This document shows, piece after piece, positions 40,993 through 49,572 of a stretch of 64,000 nucleotides of DNA (position 1 is the first letter of the stretch; the number at the start of each line of letters is the position of its first letter). The translations under genes were made by a program, and so were the position numbers. The notes under the pieces were generated by a model. The model had not been told where the DNA came from, made no database searches, and saw only the letters and a list, made by a program, of their open reading frames with translations. Origin of the DNA: Amycolatopsis echigonensis (GTDB lineage Bacteria; Actinomycetota; Actinomycetes; Mycobacteriales; Pseudonocardiaceae); the NCBI RefSeq assembly GCF_014174495.1, contig NZ_JACJHR010000021.1, positions 58,207-122,206 of the forward strand, written 5' to 3'.

Positions 40993-41911
40993 CGAACTGC
41001 CCTGGTGGGCAGGATTGCTCCTGCCGCTCGTGCTGGCGGCCCTCGCCGCGGCGACCGCGTCGACGGACGCCGTGCTCACCGCCCGGACCGCGGGAGCACC
41101 GGCACGACAGGCGCTGACCCTCCCGCTGCGCGACCTCGCCGGATTCCTGGTGCAGCAGCGGCGGCGCACACTGGCCGCAGATGTCCTCTTAGGACAGAGC
41201 GGAGCGGTCGCGCTCCTGGCCGCCGCCGTGCTCGCGTCGCTGGTCACCCCATTCGGCCAGCGGCCGGTCGCGGACTTCTCGATCGGCATCGTCTGGTTCA
41301 ACGCCATGGAGGTGGTGGCCTGGGCGGCCGTCTGGCTGGTCGGCTGGGGCGCCAACTCGGCGTACGGCCTGGTCGGGAGCTACCGGTTCATCGCGCAGGG
41401 GCTGGCCTACGAGCTGCCGCACATGTTCGCGTTGATCACCGCGGCGCTGGGCGCGGGTTCGCTGCGGGTGCCGGATGTGGTGGCCGCGCAGAGTTCACTG
41501 TGGTTCGCGGTGTGGATGCCCGCCGCATTCGCCGGGTACCTGCTGTCGGTTCCGGCGATGGCGTTCTGGGGCCCGTTCGATCACCCGGTCGGCTCCGACG
41601 CGTCCGGCGGAGCGGCGGCCGAACTGTCCGGAGTGGACCGTCTGGTGTTCCTCGGCGGACGCTGGCTGCTGCTGGTGTCCGGGGCGGCGTTCGCGGTGCC
41701 GCTGTTCCTCGGCGGCGGCGCCGGGCCGCTGCTGCCGCCGTGGTTGTGGTCGGTGGTCAAGACCCTCGCGGTGCTGGCCGTGCTGGTGTGGCTGAAACGC
41801 CGGCTGCCGACCGTGCGGATGGAGCGCTACCAGGAGATCGCCTGGGTCGTGCTGATCCCGGTGACGCTGGTGCAGGCGCTGGTCGTCGCTGTCGTTGTGC
41901 TCGTTCGCTGA
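40985..41911 (+). CDS. nuoH: NuoH-like membrane subunit
   Basis: This is a 308-residue membrane protein with eight hydrophobic segments, the linker subunit between the membrane arm and the peripheral arm. NSAYGLVGSYRFIAQGLAYE keeps the acidic loop residues, but the ETNRxPFDL-type motif near the quinone site is replaced by FWGPFDHPVGSDASGGAAAE, which is quite different. Quinone chemistry may therefore be altered or absent. It overlaps the NuoB/D-like gene by eight bases. Confidence 0.88.
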   Translation: MRDELPWWAGLLLPLVLAALAAATASTDAVLTARTAGAPARQALTLPLRDLAGFLVQQRRRTLAADVLLGQSGAVALLAAAVLASLVTPFGQRPVADFSIGIVWFNAMEVVAWAAVWLVGWGANSAYGLVGSYRFIAQGLAYELPHMFALITAALGAGSLRVPDVVAAQSSLWFAVWMPAAFAGYLLSVPAMAFWGPFDHPVGSDASGGAAAELSGVDRLVFLGGRWLLLVSGAAFAVPLFLGGGAGPLLPPWLWSVVKTLAVLAVLVWLKRRLPTVRMERYQEIAWVVLIPVTLVQALVVAVVVLVR

Positions 41912-41927
41912 GGAAGGGAGCAGTCGC

Positions 41928-42491
41928 ATGTGGACACAAGTCGCGTTCTGGGCCTGCGCCGTCGCGGCGGTCGCGACGGGAGTCGCGGTGTTCCGGGTCG
42001 ACTCGATGGCGCGGGCGACCTTCGCTCTGCTGGCGTCGTTCGTCTTCGCGGCGGGCACGCTCCTGCTGCTGAACCTGGCCTACCTCGGGATCCTGGTCGT
42101 GCTGATGATGATCATGGAGATGGTCGTGATGGTCGTCTTCATGATCATGTACATGATGAACCCGGCCGGGTTGATGCCGATGACGATGGTGCACAACCAG
42201 AAGGGCTCGCTCGCGATCTCCGGCGCGGTGTTCGCCGCGCTGGCCGCCGGGATTTTCCTGGTTCCGTGGCCGGCATCCGCCCGGCCGCGCCCGGCCGACC
42301 CGACACGGGCGCTGGGCGAGGCGCTGATGGGGTCGAAGATGCTCGTCATGATGGTGCTCGGGCTGTGCCTGTTCGCCACGATGGTCGCCACCGTCGTCCT
42401 GGCGACCCACCGCGGCCGGTACGACCGCTACGGCGACCGTCTGGACGCGAAACGTCCGGACGATCCGGTGCGGGGAGGGCTGAACCGGTGA
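41928..42491 (+). CDS. nuoJ: NuoJ-like membrane subunit, Met-rich
   Basis: This is a 187-residue protein with five membrane helices. Helix 3 carries the conserved AYLGILVVLMMIMEMVVMVV segment. Methionines are exceptionally dense in helices 3-4 (VVFMIMYMMNPAGLMPMTMV). AGGAAGGGAG lies about seven bases before ATG 41928. It overlaps nuoK by four bases. Confidence 0.88.
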   Translation: MWTQVAFWACAVAAVATGVAVFRVDSMARATFALLASFVFAAGTLLLLNLAYLGILVVLMMIMEMVVMVVFMIMYMMNPAGLMPMTMVHNQKGSLAISGAVFAALAAGIFLVPWPASARPRPADPTRALGEALMGSKMLVMMVLGLCLFATMVATVVLATHRGRYDRYGDRLDAKRPDDPVRGGLNR

Positions 42492-42793
42492 CCCTGCAGG
42501 CTTTTCTCTTGCTGGCCGCGGCGTTGTTCAGCGTCGGCCTGTACGGCGCGTTGTCGCAGCAGTCCATCGTGATGATCATGATGGGCCTGGAGCTGATGGC
42601 GAACGCGGTGATCGTCGCCGGAGCCGCCTTCTGGTACTTCGTCTCCCCCGATCGGCCCGACGGCCAGGTCGTCGTGCTCGTCGCGGTGACGCTGATGGCG
42701 GTGGACATGGCGGTCGGCTTCGCCGTCGTCACGGCGATCTTCCGGCGTCGTGACGTCGACCTGACCGACTCCGCCGCCGACCTCAAGGGCTGA
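42488..42793 (+). CDS. nuoK: NuoK-like membrane subunit
   Basis: This is a 101-residue protein with three helices. Glu35 in MMGLELMANA corresponds to the essential membrane Glu of helix 2. The second conserved Glu, of helix 3, is Asp73 here (LMAVDMAVGFA). The C-terminal RRRDVDLTDSAADLKG is typical. GTG 42488 overlaps the nuoJ stop. Confidence 0.92.
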   Translation: MTLQAFLLLAAALFSVGLYGALSQQSIVMIMMGLELMANAVIVAGAAFWYFVSPDRPDGQVVVLVAVTLMAVDMAVGFAVVTAIFRRRDVDLTDSAADLKG

Positions 42794-42797
42794 TCCG

Positions 42798-44621
42798 ATG
42801 ACGCTGTGGCTGTTGATCGGTCTTCCCCTCGTCGCCGGTGCGGTGCTGCTGCTTTCGCGCCGCAGCGGCGACCGGATCGCGCCCGCGGTCGGCATGGGCA
42901 TCGCCGTGGCGACGCTCGCGCTGGCGGTCGCCGCCGCGGTCGCCCGGCCCGCCGTGACCGTTCCGCTGCTCGCGAACCTGCCGATCGGGCTGGCGGTGGA
43001 CGGGCTGTCCGCGGTCATGGTGATCACTGTCGCCGCGGTTCTGGCGGCGGTGCTGGTGTTCGCGGCCGGCGAGTTCGGCGCCGAGGAATCACGGGCGCGT
43101 TTTCACGGGCTGATGCTGGTGTTCGCCGGGGCCATGCTGGTCACCGTCACCGCGCGCGACCTCGTCGTCCTGTTGATGGCCTGGGAGGTCATGGGGGCCT
43201 GTTCGTACGCCCTGATCGGCTTCTGGTGGCAGGAGAACCGCCGGGTGGAATCCGGGGCGATCGCGTTCCTCGCCACGAGGTCGGGCGATCTCGGCCTGTA
43301 TCTCGCGGCAGGGGCGGCGCTGGCGGGCGGGGTCCCGGGGCTCGCCCTCGCCGGGCTTCCCGGCGCGGCGGGCGGCTGGCGCGACGCCGTCGCGGCCGGA
43401 CTGGTGCTGGCCGCGCTGGGGAAGTCCGCGCAGCTGCCGTTCAGCTTCTGGCTTTCCCGCGCGATGGACGGCCCGAGCCCGGTCTCGGCACTGCTGCACT
43501 CGGCCACGATGGTCGCCGCCGGGGCGTACCTGCTGATCCGGGTCGAGCCGTTGCTGGGGGCGACGGGCTGGGCCGCGGACACGGCGGCCTGGGCCGGGGT
43601 GGTGACGGCGCTCGTCCTCGGCGTGGTGGCGGTGGTGCAACGGGACCTCAAGCAGGTGCTGGCGGCCTCGACGTGTTCGCAGATCGGGTTCATGGTGCTC
43701 GCCGCCGGAGCCGGGGGCCAGGCAGCCGGGACCGGCCAGCTGGTCGCGCACGCGGCGACGAAGAGCCTGCTGTTCCTCGGCGCCGGGGCCTGGCTCTTCG
43801 GGCTGGGGACGAAGGATCTGCATCGGCTGCGCGGCGCGGCACGGCGGTATCCGTTGCTGGGCGCGGTTTTCAGCATCGGCGCGCTGACGCTGGCCGGGGT
43901 GCCGCCGCTGTCGATCTGGGTGACCAAGGACGCGGTGCTCGCGTCCGCGCTCGCGCACTCCCCGGCGCTGTACGTCGCCGGCCTTGCCGCCGCACTGGTC
44001 AGCGGCGCCTACGTCGGACGGATCCTGACCATCCTCTGGGCTCCCGCCGGCACCGCGCCGGGCGATCGCCTGCCCGCGCTGCTGCTCGCGCCGTTGCCCG
44101 TCCTCGCGGCCGCCGCCGCGCTGCTCGGGATCGGCGGTGTGCCCGGCCTGTCGCGGCGGTTCGCCGAACTCCTCGGCGCCGCGGAGCCCGTCGAACCGGG
44201 CTGGGCGCAGCTGGCCGCGTCCGGCGTCATCGCCGTCGCCGGTGTCGCGGGGGCCGCGGCCTGGACCCGTGCCCGAACGCTGCCCGAGAACGGAGCGCTG
44301 GCCGACTGGTTGCGGCTGGAACGCTTGGCGCACCGGGCTTTCGTCGTGCCGGCCGACTGGCTGGCGCGTAGTCTCGCCCGCTTCGACGACCGGGTCGTGG
44401 ACGGCGGCGTGCGCGCGGCCGCGGCGACCGGCGCGGCGCTGGCCCGGCTGGCCGATCTGCGCGTCGAGGTGTCGATCGAGGCCGTCGTCCGCGGCGTGTC
44501 CGGCGGCGCGCAAGCGCTCGGGCGGCTCGCGCGCCGGCCGCAGACCGGGCAGCTGCACCACTACTACGCCCAAGCCGCGATCGCTCTGGGCGTCCTGGCC
44601 ATTCTGGTGATCTTCCTGTGA
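42798..44621 (+). CDS. nuoL: NuoL-like antiporter-type subunit
   Basis: This is a 607-residue protein with about 15-16 helices, close to the usual NuoL length. The signature helices are LGKSAQLPFSFWLSRAMDGP, PSPVSALLHSATMVAAGAYL and QRDLKQVLAASTCSQIGFMV; the Glu of helix 5 is present in LLMAWEVMGACSYAL. The usual [20 protein letters not shown] is largely conserved. It should carry ions in the membrane arm. It starts four bases after nuoK. Confidence 0.93.
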   Translation: MTLWLLIGLPLVAGAVLLLSRRSGDRIAPAVGMGIAVATLALAVAAAVARPAVTVPLLANLPIGLAVDGLSAVMVITVAAVLAAVLVFAAGEFGAEESRARFHGLMLVFAGAMLVTVTARDLVVLLMAWEVMGACSYALIGFWWQENRRVESGAIAFLATRSGDLGLYLAAGAALAGGVPGLALAGLPGAAGGWRDAVAAGLVLAALGKSAQLPFSFWLSRAMDGPSPVSALLHSATMVAAGAYLLIRVEPLLGATGWAADTAAWAGVVTALVLGVVAVVQRDLKQVLAASTCSQIGFMVLAAGAGGQAAGTGQLVAHAATKSLLFLGAGAWLFGLGTKDLHRLRGAARRYPLLGAVFSIGALTLAGVPPLSIWVTKDAVLASALAHSPALYVAGLAAALVSGAYVGRILTILWAPAGTAPGDRLPALLLAPLPVLAAAAALLGIGGVPGLSRRFAELLGAAEPVEPGWAQLAASGVIAVAGVAGAAAWTRARTLPENGALADWLRLERLAHRAFVVPADWLARSLARFDDRVVDGGVRAAAATGAALARLADLRVEVSIEAVVRGVSGGAQALGRLARRPQTGQLHHYYAQAAIALGVLAILVIFL

Positions 44622-44638
44622 CGAACGTGAGGTGACGC

Positions 44639-46117
44639 GTGCTCAGCGTCGTGGTGTTCCTGCCCTTGGCGGCCGCGGTGGTCCCGTTCGCGATCCCGCG
44701 CGCCGGCGACCGGTTCGTGCGCTGGTGGTGGCTCGCCGTCGCGGCGGCCGATTTCCTGCTGACGATTGTCCTGTGGGCGGCTCGTCCCGCCGGCGACGGC
44801 TATGCCTACGAAGTGAACCTGCGGTGGATTCCCAGCATCAGCTCGGGCTACCACCTCGGGGTGGACGGCCTCAGCCTGCCGCTCGTGGTCTTGACCGCCG
44901 GGCTTTTCCTCGCCTGCGCGATTTATTCGCTGCGGCAAGAGAAGCAAGTACGGTCGTTCGCCGCGTTGTTCCTGTTCCTGGAGACGGTGAGCCTCGGGCT
45001 GTTCGTGGCGCTCGACCTGATCCTGTTCTTCGTTTTCTTCGATCTGTCCATTGTGGGCATGTACTTCGTGATCGCCGGCTGGGGCCATCGCGACGCCGCG
45101 CGGGCCGCGCTCAAGTTCTTCCTCTACACCTTCCTCGGGTCGCTCGCGCTGCTCGTCGGTTTCATCGCGCTCTATGTCACGGCCGCGCCGCACACCTTCG
45201 ACATCGTCGAACTGACCCGCCAGAACCCGCTGGCCGGCGGCGGCTGGGCCGCGGGCCTGGTGCTGCTGGCGCTCGGCGTCGGGTTCGCGATCAAGACCCC
45301 GACCGTGCCGTTCCACACCTGGCTTCCGCCCGCGCACACCGAAGCGCCTGCCGCCGGTTCGGCGATCCTGGCCGGGGTGCTGCTGAAGATGGGGACCTAC
45401 GGCTTCATCCGGATCGCCATGCCGATCCTGCCCGGCACGTGGCGCCGCTACGCGGTCGTGTTCGTCGTGGCCGGGGTGGTGAGTGTCCTTTATGGAGCGT
45501 TGGTCGCGCTGGGCCAGCGGGACTTCAAGCGGATGATCGCCTACACCTCGGTCAACCACATGGGATACATCATCCTGGCGATCGGCGCGGCCGGGATGGC
45601 CGCGGGCTCGGCGAGCGAAGCCCGCGAGCTGGCCGTGACCGGCGCGGTCACGCAGATGGTGAGCCACGGCCTGATCACCGGCGCGCTGTTCCTCCTCGCC
45701 GGAGTCCTCTACGAACGCGGCGGCACCTACGACCTCGACCGGTTCGGCGGGCTGGCCGCGAGCGCACCCCGGTTCGCGGGCCTGACTGCCGCGGCCGCCT
45801 TCGCTTCCCTGGGACTGCCGGGTTTCTCCGGCTTCATCGCGGAGTTCCAGATCTTCACCGGTTCCCTCGGCGCCGCCCCGGTCGCGACCGTGCTGGCGTT
45901 CCTCGGCATCCTGGTGACCGCCGCGCTGTTCCTGCGCGCGTTCCAGAAAGTGTTCCTCGGCAAGCCCGGCACGCCGGCCGCGGACCTCACCGTCGCCGAG
46001 GGCGTCTCGATCGCGCCGCTGCTGGTGCTCGCCGTCGTGATCGGGGTCTTCCCGCGGTTCCTGCTCGACCTGATCGAACCCGCGTCGCGGTCGGTCCTGA
46101 ACCTCCTGGCCCGGTGA
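44639..46117 (+). CDS. nuoM: NuoM-like antiporter-type subunit
   Basis: This is a 492-residue protein with about 14 helices. NuoM motifs are clear: YHLGVDGLSLPLVVLTAGLF near the N-terminus, KTPTVPFHTWLPPAHTEAPA and LGQRDFKRMIAYTSVNHMGY. The GTG start at 44639 follows GTGAGGTGA. It lies 17 bases after nuoL and seven bases before nuoN. Confidence 0.93.
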   Translation: MLSVVVFLPLAAAVVPFAIPRAGDRFVRWWWLAVAAADFLLTIVLWAARPAGDGYAYEVNLRWIPSISSGYHLGVDGLSLPLVVLTAGLFLACAIYSLRQEKQVRSFAALFLFLETVSLGLFVALDLILFFVFFDLSIVGMYFVIAGWGHRDAARAALKFFLYTFLGSLALLVGFIALYVTAAPHTFDIVELTRQNPLAGGGWAAGLVLLALGVGFAIKTPTVPFHTWLPPAHTEAPAAGSAILAGVLLKMGTYGFIRIAMPILPGTWRRYAVVFVVAGVVSVLYGALVALGQRDFKRMIAYTSVNHMGYIILAIGAAGMAAGSASEARELAVTGAVTQMVSHGLITGALFLLAGVLYERGGTYDLDRFGGLAASAPRFAGLTAAAAFASLGLPGFSGFIAEFQIFTGSLGAAPVATVLAFLGILVTAALFLRAFQKVFLGKPGTPAADLTVAEGVSIAPLLVLAVVIGVFPRFLLDLIEPASRSVLNLLAR

Positions 46118-46124
46118 CCGCGCC

Positions 46125-47543
46125 GTGGAGACGATGAACGAAGACCCGCTCGCGCTGCTGCCGGAGATCATCCTCGCGGTCGCCTCGGTCGCGGGGCTGT
46201 TGCTGGGCTCCTACCTGCCGCGCCGGCGGCAATGGCCGGTCCGCCTCCTCGCCGCGCTCGCCTGCGCGGCCGGGCTGGCCGCGACCGTGGCGGTTTGGGG
46301 CGATCCGGTCCGCACGGTCTTCGGCGGCAGCTACGCGATCGACGTCGGCACCAACGCCGGACGCGTCATCGTCCTGGTCGCCGTGCTGCTCACCCTCGGC
46401 GTGAGCGCGCGAGAGTTCCGGTCCGCGCCGCGCGAGAGCGAGTGGTACGTCCTGATCCTGCTCGCGGCGCTGGGCACGATCGTCCTCACCGGCGCGAACG
46501 ATCTGTTGCTCCTGGTCGCCGCGTACCTGCTCGCGAGCATCCCGCTGTACGCGGTCGCCGGGTTCGCCAAAGACGACGCCGGCACCGAGGGAGCGCTCAA
46601 GTTCTACCTGCTCGGCGCGCTGCTCGGGATCATCATGCTGGCCGGAGCCACCGTCTTGTTCGGAGTCGGCGGCTCTAGCGCCTACGCCGACTTGCAGAAG
46701 GCGCTCGGCACTGCCCCGGCGGCCGCCGTCGCCGTCGGCTTCGTCGGCGTGCTCGCCGGGCTGCTGTTCAAGATGGGCGCGGTCCCGGCGCACTTCTGGA
46801 TCCCCGATGTCACCGAAGGCACCCGCCCGCCCGCCGCCGCGTTCCTCACCACCGTCCCCAAAATCGGCGGCGTCGTCGCGGCGTACCGCCTGGCCGCCGC
46901 GATGACCGGCTCGCACCTCGACTGGGCCCTGCTGATCGCCATCGTCGCCGCCGCCACCATGACGCTTGGCAACCTCGCCGCGTTCTTCCAGCGCGACGTC
47001 CGCCGCCTGCTCGGCTACTCCACCATCAGCCAGGTCGGCTACCTCCTGATGGCCGTCGCCGTGGCCGGACGCAACGAGCTGGCCCTGCCGAGCATGCTGC
47101 TCTACCTCGGCGCTTACGCGGTCACCAACCTCGGCGCCTTCGCGGTCGTTTGCGCGCTGCCGGGGCGGCGGACGATCGACGAGTATCGCGGGCTCCTGCG
47201 GCACCAGCCCTGGCTCGCCGTCAGCCTGGTGGTGTGCCTGCTCGGGCTGGTCGGCACTCCGCCCACCGCGGTCTTCACCGGCAAGCTGACGATCTTCGCC
47301 GCGGCGCTCGACGGCGGCTACGCCTGGCTGGTCGTCGTCGCAGCCGTCAACACCGTGGCGAGCCTGTTCTACTACCTGCGCTGGATCACCCCCGCCGTCC
47401 GCCGGAGCGACGAGCCGGACCCGGCCGTTCCCGGCGGCTGGGCGGCCGCGACCGCGTACGTCACCGCGGCCGGATCCCTCGTGCTCGGCCCCCTCGCCGG
47501 GCTCGCGCTCGCCGCCCTGCGCGGGGACCTGGCGTCGATGTGA
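46125..47543 (+). CDS. nuoN: NuoN-like antiporter-type subunit
   Basis: This is a 472-residue protein with about 14 helices. ALLPEIILAVASVAGLLLG, KMGAVPAHFWIPDVTEGTRP and QRDVRRLLGYSTISQVGYLL are diagnostic. It completes a membrane arm of A, H, J, K, L, M and N. Either GTG 46125 or ATG 46134 may be the start; GGAG before the latter is very close. The operon ends here, 41 bases before the next start. Confidence 0.93.
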   Translation: METMNEDPLALLPEIILAVASVAGLLLGSYLPRRRQWPVRLLAALACAAGLAATVAVWGDPVRTVFGGSYAIDVGTNAGRVIVLVAVLLTLGVSAREFRSAPRESEWYVLILLAALGTIVLTGANDLLLLVAAYLLASIPLYAVAGFAKDDAGTEGALKFYLLGALLGIIMLAGATVLFGVGGSSAYADLQKALGTAPAAAVAVGFVGVLAGLLFKMGAVPAHFWIPDVTEGTRPPAAAFLTTVPKIGGVVAAYRLAAAMTGSHLDWALLIAIVAAATMTLGNLAAFFQRDVRRLLGYSTISQVGYLLMAVAVAGRNELALPSMLLYLGAYAVTNLGAFAVVCALPGRRTIDEYRGLLRHQPWLAVSLVVCLLGLVGTPPTAVFTGKLTIFAAALDGGYAWLVVVAAVNTVASLFYYLRWITPAVRRSDEPDPAVPGGWAAATAYVTAAGSLVLGPLAGLALAALRGDLASM

Positions 47544-47580
47544 GGACCGGATCCCCCGCCGCTGGCCCGCCCGACCGGGC

Positions 47581-47597
47581 AACTATGGACGATAGTA
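47581..47597. promoter_or_regulatory. TACTA-N7-TAGTA-like palindrome (site 4)
   Basis: AACTATGGACGATAGTA matches the recurring pattern with one change in the left half; the inner bases extend the symmetry (CTAT/ATAG). The proposed ATG of the VanW gene at 47585 lies inside it, so repressor binding would cover the start of a leaderless transcript. Confidence 0.45.
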
Positions 47598-49420
47598 GCC
47601 TGGGCTCCCTGCACCGCCGCACGCGGCAAAACCACGGCTACCCGGGGGTTTTCTTGCATCCAGCGACCGACAACGCGAGCTGGCCGTCGACGGATCCGGA
47701 CGACCAGGACCCCGGCGGCGGGAGCGGCGCCGCGCGCCCGTGGTGGCGGCGCCCGCTGACCATCGCGCTCGCCGCCGCGGCGGGAGCACTGGCCGTGGCG
47801 TACGTGATCGGCGCGATCGCGACGATCGGCGAGGTGCCCGGCGGCACCACCGTCGCCGGCGTGGCGGTCGGCGGGCTGTCCCCGGCAGAGGCCCAGGCCA
47901 AGCTGACCGCGGCGCTGACACCGCGCCTTGCCCAGCCCGTCCAGGTCAGCGCGGGCGACCGCACGGCCCGGTTCGTGCCGGCGTCCGCGAAGATCCAGGT
48001 CGACTACGCCGCGACGGTGGCGCAGGCGGGAACCCAGTCCCCGACCCCGTGGGGTCTTCTCGGCTCACTGTTCGGGGGCCGCGAATTCCGCGTGATGTCC
48101 AGCGGCGACGACCAGGCGCTCAACGCCGTCATCGCCGGCCTCCGCCCGGCCGTCGACCGCCCGATGACGGAAGGCGACGTGCGTTTCGACGGCGTCGCCC
48201 CGGTGCCCGTACAGCCCGAAGCCGGGCAGGAACTGGACGAAACGGCGGCCCGCCAGGCGCTCGTGACGGAGTGGGCGAACGCCGCGGACGTCAAGCTGCC
48301 GATCCGGACGCTCCAGCCCAAGGTCCCGGCCGACGAAGTCCGGCGAGCGGTCGACGAGATCGCCAAACCCGCGGTGTCGGCTCCCGCGACCGTGCGAGGC
48401 GACGGCCGCGACGCCGCCGTGACCCCGGCGCGCATCGCGGCGGCCCTGCGGTTCCGGGCCGGCGACAACGGAAATCTGGTGCCCAGCCTCGACAAGGACA
48501 AACTCGGCGCGGTCGCCGACAAACTGGCAGCCACCGAGAAGCAGGGCCAGGACGCCCGGATGGACTTCTCCAGCGGCTCTCCCGTCGTCACGCCGTCGAC
48601 CGACGGGCGGCAGATCGACTGGGACCAGACCCTGGCCGGCCTCCTGAAGGCGATCACCGGCCCGGGAGACCGGGCGGTGCAAGCGAAATACACCGACGTA
48701 CCGGCGAAGGTCACCAGCGGCGCGGTCAAGAGCCTCGGCATCAAGGAAGTCATCGGAGAGTTCACGACCACCGGGTTCGCGCAAGATTCCGGCGTGAACA
48801 TCCGCGTCGTCGCCCAGAAGGTGAACGGCGCGATCGTCAAGCCCGGCGAAACCTTCAGTCTCAACGGCTACACCGGCCCGCGCGGCACACCGCAGGGCTA
48901 CGTCGAAGCCGGCGTGATCGAAGAAGGCGTGCCCGCCCGCGAAGTCGGCGGCGGCATCTCGCAATTCGCCACCACGACCTACAACGCGGCGTACTTCGCC
49001 GGCATGACCGACGCCGGGCACAAGGAACACAGCTTCTACATCAGCCGCTACCCCGCGGCGCGCGAGGCGACGGTGTTCCAGAACCCGGACGGCAGCAGCG
49101 TGATCGACCTGAAGTTCGCCAACGACTCCGCCACCGGCGTGGCGATCCAGACGATCTGGACGAACTCCTCGATCACCGTCAAGCTGTGGGGCACCAAACA
49201 CGTGAACGTCGAATCGGTCCCCGGCCCGAAACACGACTTCGTGAACCCGCCCACCGTCACGAAATCCGACGCCTCGTGCAAACCGGTCCAGGGCAAGCCC
49301 GGCTTCACCGCCTCCGACACCCGCGTCATCCGCGACCTCGGCGGCAAGGAGCTCAGCCGGCACACCCGCAACGTGCGCTACAACCCCGAGCCCACCGTCG
49401 TCTGCGCCGGAAGCGGCTGA
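47585..49420 (+). CDS. VanW-family membrane-anchored protein
   Basis: This is a 611-residue protein with a short cytoplasmic N-terminus, one membrane helix (RRPLTIALAAAAGALAVAYV, about 51-70) and a large outer part. Two peptidoglycan-binding-like domains (YoaR type) precede a C-terminal VanW domain with GETFSLNGYTGPRGTPQGYV and REVGGGISQFATTTYNAAYF. VanW proteins act at the cell wall but their reaction is unclear. The ATG at 47585 sits inside a palindrome; TTG 47654 after GGGGG is an alternative start. Confidence 0.87.
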   Translation: MDDSSLGSLHRRTRQNHGYPGVFLHPATDNASWPSTDPDDQDPGGGSGAARPWWRRPLTIALAAAAGALAVAYVIGAIATIGEVPGGTTVAGVAVGGLSPAEAQAKLTAALTPRLAQPVQVSAGDRTARFVPASAKIQVDYAATVAQAGTQSPTPWGLLGSLFGGREFRVMSSGDDQALNAVIAGLRPAVDRPMTEGDVRFDGVAPVPVQPEAGQELDETAARQALVTEWANAADVKLPIRTLQPKVPADEVRRAVDEIAKPAVSAPATVRGDGRDAAVTPARIAAALRFRAGDNGNLVPSLDKDKLGAVADKLAATEKQGQDARMDFSSGSPVVTPSTDGRQIDWDQTLAGLLKAITGPGDRAVQAKYTDVPAKVTSGAVKSLGIKEVIGEFTTTGFAQDSGVNIRVVAQKVNGAIVKPGETFSLNGYTGPRGTPQGYVEAGVIEEGVPAREVGGGISQFATTTYNAAYFAGMTDAGHKEHSFYISRYPAAREATVFQNPDGSSVIDLKFANDSATGVAIQTIWTNSSITVKLWGTKHVNVESVPGPKHDFVNPPTVTKSDASCKPVQGKPGFTASDTRVIRDLGGKELSRHTRNVRYNPEPTVVCAGSG

Positions 49421-49433
49421 CCCGCCCGATATG

Positions 49434-49450
49434 TACTATCGAATCTAGTA
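49434..49450. promoter_or_regulatory. TACTA-N7-TAGTA palindrome (site 5)
   Basis: TACTATCGAATCTAGTA has perfect halves and lies upstream of the multicopper oxidase. It is the cleanest copy in this region. Confidence 0.55.
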
Positions 49451-49485
49451 GGCCCGGACCCGCTCCGGGAGGACGCGGCGCGGGC

Positions 49486-49531
49486 GTGAAGGGAACCCCG
49501 CGGGACTCAGAGTCCGTGAGGGTTCCCCTCA
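49486..49531. repeat. Large inverted repeat with GGACTCAGAGTCC core
   Basis: GTGAAGGGAACCC and GGGTTCCCCTCAC pair as arms around a GGACTCAGAGTCC palindrome. It belongs to a repeat family typical of Amycolatopsis intergenic DNA (a partial copy lies near 36060-36092). Sitting between the site-5 palindrome and the oxidase start, it could fold in the leader RNA. Confidence 0.6.
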
Positions 49532-49572
49532 CGGACGCGCTCGCCACGCAACGACAACGGAATCGGGACCCC

